A stretch of DNA of 64,000 nt. Source: an uncultured Eubacteriales bacterium (GTDB taxonomy: Bacteria > Bacillota > Clostridia > Christensenellales > Aristaeellaceae). The translations under genes were made by a program, and so were the position numbers. The notes under the pieces were generated by a model. That model saw only the letters and a list, made by a program, of their open reading frames with translations, had not been told where the DNA came from and did no database searches. Positions 23,763-32,475 of this stretch are shown in pieces; within the stretch, counting starts at the first letter, position 1, and every line of letters starts with the position of its first letter. The stretch is taken from the NCBI GenBank assembly GCA_900542445.1, contig UQNN01000009.1, forward strand, positions 40,183-104,182. The letters are read 5' to 3'.

Positions 23763-24552
23763 TTATTCATCCGCCAGCCCGAAAGCTGTGCGCGAACTCA
23801 TTCGCGAAGGCAAAATCGCCACGCCGACCACAGGCATGTGCGACGGTTATGCGCAGGGCAACCTCGTCGTGCTTCCCAAAGAACTGGCGTGGGATTTTCT
23901 GCTGTTCTGCCAGCGCAACCCGAAGTCCTGTCCGCTGCTGGAAGTCGCGGACGCGGGCAGCCGCACCTTTCCCATCTTCGGCGCAGGGAGCGACATTGCG
24001 CGCGACATTCCGAAATACCGCGTCTATGAAAACGGCGTGATGACAGGCGAATATACGGACGTATCGGCGTTTTTTGACGATCCAAGCCGCGAGCTGGTCA
24101 GCTTTTTAATCGGTTGCAGCTTTTCGTTTGAAAGCGCGCTGCTGGAGGCGGGCGTTCCCGTCCGCCAGATTGAAGAGGGCGTGAACGTGCCGATGTACAA
24201 CACGAACATCTCCTGTGCGCCGGCCGGCGTGTTTTCGGGCAACATGGTCGTGAGCATGCGGCCGATTCCGCACGCGCTCGTGCCCGCCGCCGTCGCCATC
24301 ACGGCGCAGATGCCGCGCGTCCACGGCATGCCGATTCAGATCGGCTATCCGGAGGCCATCGGCATTCACGATCTTGCGCACCCGGATTACGGCGACGCGG
24401 TCACGATCCGCGAGGGCGAAGTGCCGGTCTTCTGGCCGTGCGGCGTAACCCCGCAGGCGGTCGTCATGCACTCCAAGCCGCCGTTTGTCATCACGCATGC
24501 GCCGGGGCACATGTTCATCACGGACGTGAAAAACGCCGTCTTGAAGCTGTAA
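23755..24552 (+). CDS. DUF1445 (UPF0317, YcsI-like) putative hydro-lyase / D-glutamate cyclase half
   Basis: 265 residues, full-length DUF1445. In bacteria it is annotated as a putative hydro-lyase; in vertebrate DGLUCY the same domain is fused in front of DUF4392. Conserved: GMCDGYAQGNLVVLPKELAWDFLLFCQRNP, CPLLEVAD(A)G, FLIGCSFSFESALLEAGVPVRQIEEG, NVPMYNTNI and the C-terminal ITHAPGHMFITD. Its ATG overlaps the pxpC stop. Together with the DUF4392 gene it supplies both halves of the D-glutamate cyclase in one operon. Its own catalytic contribution is not established. Confidence 0.9.
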   Translation: MTDYSSASPKAVRELIREGKIATPTTGMCDGYAQGNLVVLPKELAWDFLLFCQRNPKSCPLLEVADAGSRTFPIFGAGSDIARDIPKYRVYENGVMTGEYTDVSAFFDDPSRELVSFLIGCSFSFESALLEAGVPVRQIEEGVNVPMYNTNISCAPAGVFSGNMVVSMRPIPHALVPAAVAITAQMPRVHGMPIQIGYPEAIGIHDLAHPDYGDAVTIREGEVPVFWPCGVTPQAVVMHSKPPFVITHAPGHMFITDVKNAVLKL

Positions 24553-24571
24553 CGGGAAACGGGAAAAGACG

Positions 24572-24731
24572 ATGGGCTGCCGCCCATACCCGCTTGGGGA
24601 CAAGTCCCCAAACCCCTTCTTCGCTTCGCGGCGGTTTAAATCGATATTTTCATGCGTTATTGCGATGCAATAACGCAAATGGGAGGTGCAGGAACCTCAG
24701 GTTCCTGCCGGGGGTTGGGGCAGCGCCCCAA
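24572..24731. repeat. Palindromic mosaic repeat between DUF1445 and pxpA (five modules)
   Basis: ATGGGC-tgcc-GCCCAT (24572-24587), TTGGGGAC-aa-GTCCCCAA (24595-24612), GCGTTATTGC-gat-GCAATAACGC (24654-24676), a 21-base palindrome with arm GCAGGAACCT (24688-24708) and TTGGGGC-agc-GCCCCAA (24715-24731), which ends 16 bases before the pxpA start. An intercistronic insertion in an otherwise overlapping operon. Confidence 0.9.
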
Positions 24732-24747
24732 AGAAAGGTTTATACGT

Positions 24748-25503
24748 ATGATTTCTGTTGACTTGAACTGTGACCTCGGCGAAAGCTTCGGCGCATATAC
24801 CATCGGCATGGATGAGGCCGTCATCCCGCTGATTACCTCCGCCAACGTCGCCTGCGGCTACCACGCGGGCGATCCGCTCGTGATGGCGAAAACCGTCTCG
24901 CGCTGCCGCGAGGCCGGCGTGCATATCGGCGCGCACCCCGGTTTCCCCGATCTGATGGGCTTTGGCCGCCGCAGCATGAACGTCTCTCCCGCCGAAGCGA
25001 AAGCCTACATTCAATATCAGCTCGGCGCGCTGGAAGCTTTCTGCCGTGCCGCGGGCCTGCAGATGCACCACGTCAAGCCGCACGGCGCGCTCTACAACAT
25101 GGCGGCAAAGGATGAAAAGCTGGCGCGCGCCATCGTCGAGGGCATCTGCGAAGTGGACGACCGTCTCACCCTTTTGGCGCTCAGCGGAAGCGAAATGCTG
25201 CTTGCCGCCGAAAAGGCGGGACTGCGCGCCGCCAGCGAGGTCTTCGCTGACCGCGGCTATCAGGCTGACGGCACGCTTGTGCCCCGAAGCAAGCCCGGCG
25301 CAATGATTACCGATGAAACGCAGGCCATCGAGCGCGTCGTGCGCATGGTCACGGAGGGCGTTGTCACCGCCGTGGACGGCACGGACGTTCCCCTCCGCGC
25401 GGATTCCATCTGCGTTCATGGCGACGGCGAAAAGGCGCTGCTTTTCGTGCAGAAAATCCGCGCCGCGCTGGAAGCAAAGGGCGTTGCGCTGAAGGCGCTG
25501 TAA
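24748..25503 (+). CDS. pxpA: 5-oxoprolinase subunit PxpA (LamB/YcsF family)
   Basis: 251 residues, complete. PxpA carries the ATP-dependent ring-opening part of the oxoprolinase with PxpB and PxpC. Signature: DLNCDLGESFGAYTIG, ITSANVACGYHAGDP, HIGAHPGFPDLMGFGRR, VKPHGALYNMA and a C-terminal ICVHGDG. Start chosen at 24748 (MISVDLNCDLGES), with AAAGG ten bases upstream; earlier in-frame starts would be translated from the palindromic repeat. Last gene of the operon, followed by a terminator. Confidence 0.95.
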   Translation: MISVDLNCDLGESFGAYTIGMDEAVIPLITSANVACGYHAGDPLVMAKTVSRCREAGVHIGAHPGFPDLMGFGRRSMNVSPAEAKAYIQYQLGALEAFCRAAGLQMHHVKPHGALYNMAAKDEKLARAIVEGICEVDDRLTLLALSGSEMLLAAEKAGLRAASEVFADRGYQADGTLVPRSKPGAMITDETQAIERVVRMVTEGVVTAVDGTDVPLRADSICVHGDGEKALLFVQKIRAALEAKGVALKAL

Positions 25504-25516
25504 TCTTCTATCCAAT

Positions 25517-25560
25517 CAGCCCCGCAGTCGGCTTTCGCCGAATCTGCGGGGCTGTTCTTT
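25517..25560 (+). terminator. Terminator of the D-glutamate/5-oxoproline operon
   Basis: CAGCCCCGCAG (25517-25527) and CTGCGGGGCTG (25544-25554), 11 base pairs, followed by TTCTTT. The loop contains an extra small hairpin TCGGC-ttt-CGCCGA. Confidence 0.85.
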
Positions 25561-26383
25561 ATCCGATTTTCTTTGGTCTGAACGTTTCTCCGTCAAACGC
25601 CCATATTTCTTCAAAACCGCATGCTCTGAGCAGTGCCTGGGCCTGCCCGAACGCGCAATCCACGGTATCGGTGCTGTGCGAATCGGAGGAAATGGTCACG
25701 CGGGCGCTGCGCCTTTTAAGCTGCTCCAACGCCCAACAGGACGGATACGGCGCGGTTCGCCAGCCGCGGCTGATGGCGCCGGTATTCACCTCGAAGATTT
25801 TGCCCGCCGAAACGAGCGCATCCATCGCGTCAAGCGCCGCCGCTCGATAGCGCGGGCTTGTTTCGTCAAAGAAGCGTTCCCTTTCGTCAAACTTGGTCAG
25901 CAGGTCAAAATGCCCGACGATCTGCGCGCGCGGCTCGTCGGCAACGCGTTTGAGCTGGCCGAAATAGCATTCCGCCGCGGCGTCGCTGTCGCCGTCAAAA
26001 TGTTCCGCCAGAAAACAGCGCGTCGTCTCCGGGCTGTCGTCCACGGTGGGATAAGCCTCCGGATCATCCCCCACGGGCAGGAAATGCGCCGAACCGATGG
26101 CGTAATCAAAGGGTTCGAGCCAGCCTGCATCGCTGAGCACATCCCATTCCACGCTCGCATACACGGCAATCTGTCCGGCATATTTCGCTTTGAGCCGCCG
26201 CATTTCATACAGAAACGGCGCGACGTTCTCCGCCTTTGCCGCCCAGCCGTTCGCAAACGGAAGCGGGCTGTGGATGCTGATGCCCGCCGAATCCATTCCC
26301 GCCGCCAGACAGGCGCGGATCATTTCTTCCGGCGTATTTTTACCGTCGCAAAAAACGCTGTGCGCGTGCAGATTCTGCACCAT
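25559..26383 (-). CDS. PHP-domain phosphatase, histidinol-phosphatase-like
   Basis: 274 residues. PHP domain with metal ligands in LHAHSVFCDGKNTPEEM (first His pair), ISIHSPLPF, the YASVEWDVL-type acidic site, GSAHFL, GHFDLLTKF and the final SSDSHSTD. It resembles HisK/HisJ-type histidinol phosphatases that hydrolyse L-histidinol phosphate, but PHP enzymes also act on other phosphomonoesters and no his gene is near. Start chosen at 26383 because its ATG overlaps the stop of the glycosyltransferase gene (TGATG), giving the family-typical N terminus; an upstream start would lie within that gene. Confidence 0.85.
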   Translation of the reverse strand: MVQNLHAHSVFCDGKNTPEEMIRACLAAGMDSAGISIHSPLPFANGWAAKAENVAPFLYEMRRLKAKYAGQIAVYASVEWDVLSDAGWLEPFDYAIGSAHFLPVGDDPEAYPTVDDSPETTRCFLAEHFDGDSDAAAECYFGQLKRVADEPRAQIVGHFDLLTKFDERERFFDETSPRYRAAALDAMDALVSAGKIFEVNTGAISRGWRTAPYPSCWALEQLKRRSARVTISSDSHSTDTVDCAFGQAQALLRACGFEEIWAFDGETFRPKKIG

Positions 26384-29300
26384 CAATACCACATCCAGTT
26401 CTTGAACCAGTTCATCCGCGCCAGCCACTCGCGGGAGACCTCCAGCCCCGACGCATAGGGATAGAACGCGATAAACAGCGCCACGGCGGCCACGCCGAGC
26501 ACAAGCATCAGCGCATGACTGAGCTTTTTGTTATGCCGTTCCAGATAGCGCAGCCCCTGCGCCGTCGCCAGAATGATAAACGGCACGCTGGCGAAGTAGT
26601 GATAGATAAACGTCAGGCGGCTGACCAGCACCCACGGCAGATACGCCGACAGGAAGCCCACCGCAATGACCGGCATCGCGCGGTCGTATGCGTCGTCCCG
26701 TCCGCGTGTGACGCGCAGCATCGGCAGGGCGTTGCGATATGCGCTGTACCCCAGCACAAAGAGGATGGCGACAAGGCCCGTCCACCATACCGCCGGATTG
26801 CCGAACGCCATGATTGTGCTCGCCTTGCCCATTGCCGGGAAAGCCGCGCTGTAATACCACATCGGCTTGATGATCAGCGGCCACTCGTACCACGGCGAAG
26901 AGAAGTAATGCGTCGCAACGAGGTTCTTGTGATACTCGAACATCGTCACCTGCGCGTTCCAAATGCGCTCAAACGTCTTGAGGTTCAGCTTCACCTCGCC
27001 GTAAGCGCTCAGATACGGAATATAGCTCAGGCAATAGATCGCCAGCGGCACAATTACGAAGAAGATCACGCACGCCGCCAGCGTCGCCGCGCCGTTTTGC
27101 ACAAAACTGTCCGCCGCGCGCGCAAAGGCCGGATCTTCGTTCCGATACCGTTTCGCATAGACGCTCTGTTTATATAGCGTGATGAACCGCGAGAAGAAGA
27201 GCACCGCCAGCCCCACCGCGCCGTAACAGCCAATCCACTTGCTGGCGATCGCCAGCCCCATGAACACGCCGGAGAAGAACAGCGGCACGAGCGTTTTCCA
27301 AAGCTTCTGGTGATAAAAGCTCATCTGCATCCAGCGCGCCATGAACAGGAACATCACCATCATGAACAGCACCGGGAAGGAATCGATCGTCGCGATGCGC
27401 GTCTGCGTGAAGTGCATGCAGTCCGCCGTCAGCAGCAGGGCGCTCAGCGCCGCCCAGCGCGTGCGTTTCATCAGCTGCATCGCCAGCAGATAAATCGCCG
27501 GAATCATCAGGATGCCCGTCACCGTGCCCGCAAACCGCCAGGCAAACGGCGTCATGCCCATCAGGTCGATGCACCAGCTCATGAAGACCTTGCCCAGCGG
27601 CGGGTGCGTCGTTTCGTAGGTATACAGGCTGTGCGCATGTTCGTAACCCGTGCGCGCATGGTAGATTTCGTCAAAATACATGCTGTTTTCATACGTCGGC
27701 TTTTCGGGCACGGTGTCCTGCTCATCGATCAGCGTGTTCGGGTCGGCCGCGCGCCCCTCGATTGCGCCGCTCGACGTGATGGAAACCACGGGAATCACCC
27801 TGCCGTTTCCGTCAGCCGCCGCAACCTCCCAGAGCGCCGAGCCTGCGCCGTCAAACGTCAGGCGGATATAGCGCCCGTTGAGCGTCAGCATGCCGCCCGA
27901 AGCGCCTGCCACCACGCCGTCCGCGTTATAGGTGGGTTCGCGCAGCGCCAGCCACTTGAAGCACTCGCCGCGGTCAAAGAACGCGCCGATTTCCTCGGTG
28001 TAAGTCTCGCCATCCACAGAAGTCGAAACCGTGAACTGCGTATCGGAGATGCCGCCGTAATAATACAGGTGGAAATCCTCCTGATTCTCACCGAGATCAA
28101 GCACCACCGTTTCGCCCGCCGCTGTGGAGACATAGCCCGTCTGCGGCGCTTTCGTCGCGCCCAGGTGGTAAAACGCCACAGCGCCGTATACCAGCGTCAG
28201 CACGCCCATGATTGCAAAATCCCGCTTTTTCAGGTGCATGCGGTAATCCTGCGGATGCAGCAGCTCGTCGCGCTCGCGCTTTTCCGCCGCGCAGATCGTT
28301 TTTTCGCCGCTCTCCTTCGCCATATGAACGGGCTTGGCTCTGCGCCCCGGCAGGGTCAGCGGCTGAGCGCCCAGCGACAGGCGAACCGCCGTAAAGGCCG
28401 TCAGCCCCGCAGCTGCCAGCTGCACCGCGCCCAGCACATAACCCAGCCACGTGTTCGGCGCAATCAGATAGTCATAGGCCAGCACCACGCCAATGTTCAC
28501 CGCCGAAGCCGCCGAAGCCAGCACGCCGGAAACCAGCAGACGGATATCCCCCGTCTCCACATACGCGAAGAAGAGCAGCGCCAGCGCAGGCAGAATGTAG
28601 CGCTCGTGCATCTTGGTCGTCAGCGCGAAAAGCAGCTGCATCGTCAGCGCGGCGGCAAGGAACAGATGGCTTCTGCCTTTTCCCATGAAATAAACCGCCA
28701 TGCCCGCCGCGAAAGAGAGCACCATCAATACCAGACCAATTTGGCCGTAGGTAATCCCACCGATGAGCGCCATGGACTCATCCACCCAGTTGCCACCCAG
28801 CAGGAACATCAGGTTGCCCGTCGAAAGCGTCGCGTGCGGATAGCCGGAGAGCGTCGCCGCATATTTATCCACCAGCCACGTGAAGATATTTTCGCCCCAT
28901 GCAAACGGAAGCACAACGGCCAGCGTCACCGCCACGCCGCCCAGCAGGCCGAAGCCGACAGATTTGCCGCGCTTCTCGTTCAGCCGTGTTTCCTTGAGCA
29001 GCGCAGCCACGCCCAGCGGCGCAAGCAGGCCTGCCTGCGGCTTGGCCAGCACCGCAAGCGCGAAAATCGGGATGGCGATATGCCATTTGCCCGCCTGCGC
29101 TTCAAGCAGCATCAGCACCAGCAGCAACGCCAGCACGGAATCGATCTGCCCCCAGCAGCTCGAAGTCACGATGAACGCAGGATTCAGCGCCAGCAGCGCA
29201 GCCACGCCCAGCGCCGTACCCTCGCCCAGCCTCTTTTTGGCAAACGCAAAGCAGACCGCCGCCAGCGCGAGATCGCAGGCAATCGGCGCAAGCTTCATCC

Positions 29301-30303
29301 ATCCCTGGAAGGCCATGCTTCCCGTGCCGAGACCAAGCAGCCGCCCCAGCAGGCCAAACAGCCACAGCACCAGCATATAGGCCGGCGGATAATCGCAGAA
29401 ATAGCCTGCTTCATAGAAATTCGACGGGCCGCCCGCGGCCATCTTGCCTGCCCATGCGCCAAAACAGCCCATGTCCACGCCGTATCCCTCAACCGTGAAC
29501 GCCAGCAATACGCGAATCGCCAGCGCACCCAGCAGCACAGCCAGCAAACCCGCGCGCGCATTCAGCCTTTGATTCATCAGGCCGCGAACCAGCGCCGCCG
29601 CCAGCGCCAGATAGACGACTGCCGCGCCGATGAGCAGCGGGATGCTCATGTCCCTGGCCGTTTTGGGTTCGCTCGTGTCGGTCTTTTTGCTCGGCGCGGG
29701 CGTGGCCAGATCGAGCACCGTCTCGCCGACAGGCACGGTTTCAACCTGCTCAAGGCGCACATCGGTGAACCACGCCTTGCCCGTGTTCTCCGAGCCATAC
29801 CCGCCCAGACGCACCATGACCGTGACTTCCTTCTGCCCCTTGCCCGTGCGGCCGTAGAGAGTCAGCGTCTCCCACTGGCCATCCGTGTCGTGCAGATCGC
29901 GGCTTGTGCCGTAAATGCCGGAGAAAGACACGTTCGCGCCCTTCGTCCCTTCGCCGCATCCCTCGGCCATCACGCGCGCGGTCAGCTTGTAGGTCGTGTT
30001 CTCGCGGACGGCAACCGCCTGCTCAAAGCGCGCGTCGTTGCTCGCGGCATTTTCCACCAGCGCGGCGGTTGTGCCGTCCGCAAGCGTCACCGCTTCCAGA
30101 TAGGACGCGCCCGCGCTCGTCACCCACATGCCGGTCTCCCAGCCCTTGGGCTGTCCGTCTTCCAAAATCGAAAAATCGCCGTTTGCAATCAGGTTGCCCG
30201 TCTGCGGCACAGCATCCTTTGCGCTGCCGGAAGACAGCGTAAACGAGACTGCCGCGATGACGAGCAGCGCGAACAAAACGACGATCCAAGGTTTCTTTTT
30301 CAT
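26383..30303 (-). CDS. Giant double GT-C glycosyltransferase with two carbohydrate-binding-like domains
   Basis: 1306 residues. Order: signal or anchor helix (about 5-24), a beta-sandwich of the CBM4/9 type (about 35-185: NLIANGDFSILEDG, AWFTDVRLEQVE), a first multi-spanning GT-C module (about 215-680, with EGYGVDMGCFGAWAG and YFCDYPPAYM), a cytoplasmic charged linker, a discoidin-like module after one membrane helix (about 730-900), and a second GT-C module of the protein-mannosyltransferase (PMT, GT39) type (about 925-1290) with the acidic motif YFDEIYHA, THPPLGK and several helices. PMT-type enzymes use polyprenyl-phosphate sugars. Fusion of two GT-C modules in one chain is unusual; single proteins with either are common in Actinobacteria and Clostridia. 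Twenty-one bases downstream of yraN; overlaps the PHP gene by one base. Confidence 0.85.
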   Translation of the reverse strand: MKKKPWIVVLFALLVIAAVSFTLSSGSAKDAVPQTGNLIANGDFSILEDGQPKGWETGMWVTSAGASYLEAVTLADGTTAALVENAASNDARFEQAVAVRENTTYKLTARVMAEGCGEGTKGANVSFSGIYGTSRDLHDTDGQWETLTLYGRTGKGQKEVTVMVRLGGYGSENTGKAWFTDVRLEQVETVPVGETVLDLATPAPSKKTDTSEPKTARDMSIPLLIGAAVVYLALAAALVRGLMNQRLNARAGLLAVLLGALAIRVLLAFTVEGYGVDMGCFGAWAGKMAAGGPSNFYEAGYFCDYPPAYMLVLWLFGLLGRLLGLGTGSMAFQGWMKLAPIACDLALAAVCFAFAKKRLGEGTALGVAALLALNPAFIVTSSCWGQIDSVLALLLVLMLLEAQAGKWHIAIPIFALAVLAKPQAGLLAPLGVAALLKETRLNEKRGKSVGFGLLGGVAVTLAVVLPFAWGENIFTWLVDKYAATLSGYPHATLSTGNLMFLLGGNWVDESMALIGGITYGQIGLVLMVLSFAAGMAVYFMGKGRSHLFLAAALTMQLLFALTTKMHERYILPALALLFFAYVETGDIRLLVSGVLASAASAVNIGVVLAYDYLIAPNTWLGYVLGAVQLAAAGLTAFTAVRLSLGAQPLTLPGRRAKPVHMAKESGEKTICAAEKRERDELLHPQDYRMHLKKRDFAIMGVLTLVYGAVAFYHLGATKAPQTGYVSTAAGETVVLDLGENQEDFHLYYYGGISDTQFTVSTSVDGETYTEEIGAFFDRGECFKWLALREPTYNADGVVAGASGGMLTLNGRYIRLTFDGAGSALWEVAAADGNGRVIPVVSITSSGAIEGRAADPNTLIDEQDTVPEKPTYENSMYFDEIYHARTGYEHAHSLYTYETTHPPLGKVFMSWCIDLMGMTPFAWRFAGTVTGILMIPAIYLLAMQLMKRTRWAALSALLLTADCMHFTQTRIATIDSFPVLFMMVMFLFMARWMQMSFYHQKLWKTLVPLFFSGVFMGLAIASKWIGCYGAVGLAVLFFSRFITLYKQSVYAKRYRNEDPAFARAADSFVQNGAATLAACVIFFVIVPLAIYCLSYIPYLSAYGEVKLNLKTFERIWNAQVTMFEYHKNLVATHYFSSPWYEWPLIIKPMWYYSAAFPAMGKASTIMAFGNPAVWWTGLVAILFVLGYSAYRNALPMLRVTRGRDDAYDRAMPVIAVGFLSAYLPWVLVSRLTFIYHYFASVPFIILATAQGLRYLERHNKKLSHALMLVLGVAAVALFIAFYPYASGLEVSREWLARMNWFKNWMWY

Positions 30304-30324
30304 CTCATGAGCCTCCGGGATAAG

Positions 30325-30681
30325 TCAAAACATAGGCCCCCGATAGGGGAACGCGTCCTTGATATGCGTCAGCTTTGCGCCGCGGATTTCGATGACGTCA
30401 AAGCGGGCCTGCCGCTCCGTCAGATTGTTTTTCGCCATATAGAGCAGCGCGCCTTTGCATATTCTCTTTTGTTTGGCCGACGTCACAGCCTCGCGCCCGT
30501 AAGACGCGCTGCCCGTCCTCATCTTGACCTCGATAAAGACGATCACCCGCCCGTCCTGCGCAATCAGATCGATCTCCGCACCGGGAAATACCGCATTTCG
30601 CGCAAGGATTTGGTAGCCTCGCTCCACAAGGTACTGCTCTGCGCGGACTTCGCCGAGTACGCCTGTACCATTTGAATCCAT
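30325..30681 (-). CDS. YraN/UPF0102 family nuclease-fold protein
   Basis: 118 residues. UPF0102 proteins have the restriction-endonuclease-like fold; function uncertain, linked to DNA processing. Conserved: LGEVRAEQYLVERGYQILARN, the nuclease-like GAEIDLIAQDG and FIEVKMRTG (D-ExK type motif) and KRICKGALLYM. The start at 30681 is backed by GGAG five bases upstream and gives the usual N terminus; longer frames run through repeat sequence. It follows rnhB on the same strand, as in many bacteria. Confidence 0.85.
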   Translation of the reverse strand: MDSNGTGVLGEVRAEQYLVERGYQILARNAVFPGAEIDLIAQDGRVIVFIEVKMRTGSASYGREAVTSAKQKRICKGALLYMAKNNLTERQARFDVIEIRGAKLTHIKDAFPYRGPMF

Positions 30682-30744
30682 ATACACTCCATCAGGCTGT
30701 TTTGTGTCTTCGGTTCCAAATACAAACCGCTTCATTTTATTTTT

Positions 30745-30803
30745 CATGGATTGCATAGCCATCCATGATGAGGAAGGTGCGGGAAACTCAGTCCCCTTCC
30801 CCC
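30745..30803. repeat. Degenerate palindromic mosaic repeat between rnhB and yraN
   Basis: ATGGATtGC-ata-GCCATCCAT-like inverted repeat (30746-30766) followed by GCGGGAAACTCAGTCCCC, a decayed copy of the GCAGGGAACT module. Lies between two genes of one transcription unit. Confidence 0.6.
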
Positions 30804-31424
30804 TCAACCCTCGACAAAATGCCCGATGAACGAGCGGCGGTGAATCGGCGCCGGGCCGTATTGCTTCAGCGCGGCAATGTGCTCCGCCGTGCCGTATCCC
30901 TTGTTCTTCGCCAAACCGTATTGCGGATACTGCGCGTCCAACTCGCGCATGATGCGGTCCCGCGTCACCTTCGCCAAAATGGAGGCCGCCGCAATCGAAT
31001 AGCATAGCGCGTCGCCGTGCACCAGCCCGCGCACTTCGCCCGGCACATCCAGCTTTGTAATCGCGTCCACCAGAAATAAATCGCAGGGCGCGTCCTTCGC
31101 CGCAAGCGCCATCGCGTTCTTCGTCGCATTCAAAATGTTCACCCGGTCGATCTCCTCCGGCGACGCGAGAATCACCTTCGCATAGACCGCGGTTTCCATA
31201 ATCTGATCATAGAGCGCTTCGCGGCGCTTTTCCGTCAGCTTTTTGCTGTCGTCCACATATAAAAGCAGCGGTTCGGGCGGCATCACAACGCACGCCGCCG
31301 CAACCGGGCCGCACAGCGGCCCGCGCCCCGCTTCGTCAATGCCCGCGAAGGCGCGCCCCGTCGCCCAAATGGCTTTATCCGTCTGCGTGATTTCTTCCAA
31401 ACGGGCGTTCCAATCCTTTTTCAC
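30804..31424 (-). CDS. rnhB: Ribonuclease HII
   Basis: 206 residues, normal length. Cleaves RNA in RNA/DNA hybrids and removes single ribonucleotides from DNA. The first catalytic Asp-Glu pair is in GIDEAGRGPLCGPV, a further Asp in LYVDDSKKLTEKRR, and the last in LFLVDAIT; the C-terminal ASILAKVTRDRIM segment is typical. Overlaps the preceding ylqF gene by four bases (ATGA), showing coupling. Confidence 0.96.
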   Translation of the reverse strand: MKKDWNARLEEITQTDKAIWATGRAFAGIDEAGRGPLCGPVAAACVVMPPEPLLLYVDDSKKLTEKRREALYDQIMETAVYAKVILASPEEIDRVNILNATKNAMALAAKDAPCDLFLVDAITKLDVPGEVRGLVHGDALCYSIAAASILAKVTRDRIMRELDAQYPQYGLAKNKGYGTAEHIAALKQYGPAPIHRRSFIGHFVEG

Positions 31425-32323
31425 GGCTGCGCCTCCGTATTCTGCGGCTTCGCAGGCGCTTTTTGCAGCGTGATGCGTCCCAGCTTGCCCGCGCGGAATT
31501 CATCCAGAATGACTGCCGCACCACGGTCCGTGTCGCATACGCCGCCGGGAAGCAGCCAGCCACGCCCGCGGCATGCCTCCTCCAGCAGCGGCACGCCGCG
31601 CAGGGTGTGATCCTTGAGCTTGAAGCGGGTTGCCAGCGCGTCGGCATGATCCTCCATCAGGCGTTCCATCAGGCGGATGGCGAGCATCTGCTGATCCATG
31701 ATGTTATCGTTAATCGTGCCGACGAACGCCAAGGCGCGCGCGTCCTGCTGGTCGCTGAGATTCGGCCAGAGCAGGCCGGGGGTATCCAGCAATTCCAGAT
31801 ACGGCGTAATGCGCACCCACTGGTTGCTGCGGGTCACGCCGGGACGATCGCCCGTTCGCGCGATGGCCGCGCCGTTGATTCGGTTCGTGAACGTGGATTT
31901 ACCGACGTTCGGCACGCCGACGATCATCACGCGCACGGTTTTTTTCACGCCCTTCGCGGCCATTTTGGCCACCGCGTCGGCGCTGGCCTTTTCAATGCGG
32001 GCGACGATATCCTTCGCCTTGCCGCGGATGCTGTCAAAGCTCATGCAGTCGATGCCCTGCGCGCGGAAATAACCGAGCCAGGCGCGGGTTTCGCGCTCTT
32101 CCGCAAGATCGGCCTTACCGAGCACAAGCAGATGACGCTTATTTTTGATCATATCGGCCAAATCCGGATTCCGGCTGGCGCGGGGAATGCGCGCGTCGCA
32201 AAGCTCGACGACCACATCGACGCGGCTGAGCTGGTCGGCAAGCGCGCGCTTGGCCCGTGCCATATGGCCGGGATACCAGTTAATCTTTTTTTCATCGGCG
32301 CGGAGCATCACGTCTTCGTTCAT
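31421..32323 (-). CDS. ylqF: Ribosome biogenesis GTPase YlqF (RbgA)
   Basis: 300 residues. Circularly permuted GTPase needed for late 50S assembly in Firmicutes. The NKxD-like G4 (LGKADL) precedes the P-loop G1 (GVPNVGKSTF) and G3 DTPG, the permuted order. N terminus INWYPGHMARAKRAL is characteristic. A C-terminal helical domain (about 200-290) binds rRNA. Placed after rplS and before rnhB as in Bacillus. Confidence 0.95.
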   Translation of the reverse strand: MNEDVMLRADEKKINWYPGHMARAKRALADQLSRVDVVVELCDARIPRASRNPDLADMIKNKRHLLVLGKADLAEERETRAWLGYFRAQGIDCMSFDSIRGKAKDIVARIEKASADAVAKMAAKGVKKTVRVMIVGVPNVGKSTFTNRINGAAIARTGDRPGVTRSNQWVRITPYLELLDTPGLLWPNLSDQQDARALAFVGTINDNIMDQQMLAIRLMERLMEDHADALATRFKLKDHTLRGVPLLEEACRGRGWLLPGGVCDTDRGAAVILDEFRAGKLGRITLQKAPAKPQNTEAQP

Positions 32324-32332
32324 AGTACCTCC

Positions 32333-32378
32333 TTGGGGCTACCGCCCCAAACCCTGTCTGAGGGACAAGTCCCTCAGA
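32333..32378. repeat. Palindromic mosaic repeat upstream of ylqF
   Basis: TTGGGGC-tacc-GCCCCAA (32333-32350) and TCTGAGGGAC-aa-GTCCCTCAGA (32357-32378), between the rplS terminator and the ylqF start. Confidence 0.85.
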
Positions 32379-32431
32379 CTCCCCTCTTCGCTTCGCGCCT
32401 GTCCAATTTCTTTTGGCGCGTATAATTATAG

Positions 32432-32466
32432 AAAAAGACCGTCGGACGCAACGTCCGGCGGTCTTA
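32432..32466 (-). terminator. Terminator of rplS
   Basis: Minus strand: 12-base-pair stem, arms GACCGCCGGACG and CGTCCGACGGTC with one G-U pair, followed by TTTTTC. Confidence 0.9.
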
Positions 32467-32475
32467 ACAGCACAA

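Noticed and set aside
27310..30675. 1121-codon plus-strand frame opposite the glycosyltransferase
   Set aside because: It is antisense to a well-supported GT-C protein and has the Arg/His/Gln-rich composition produced by reading GC-rich genes backwards.
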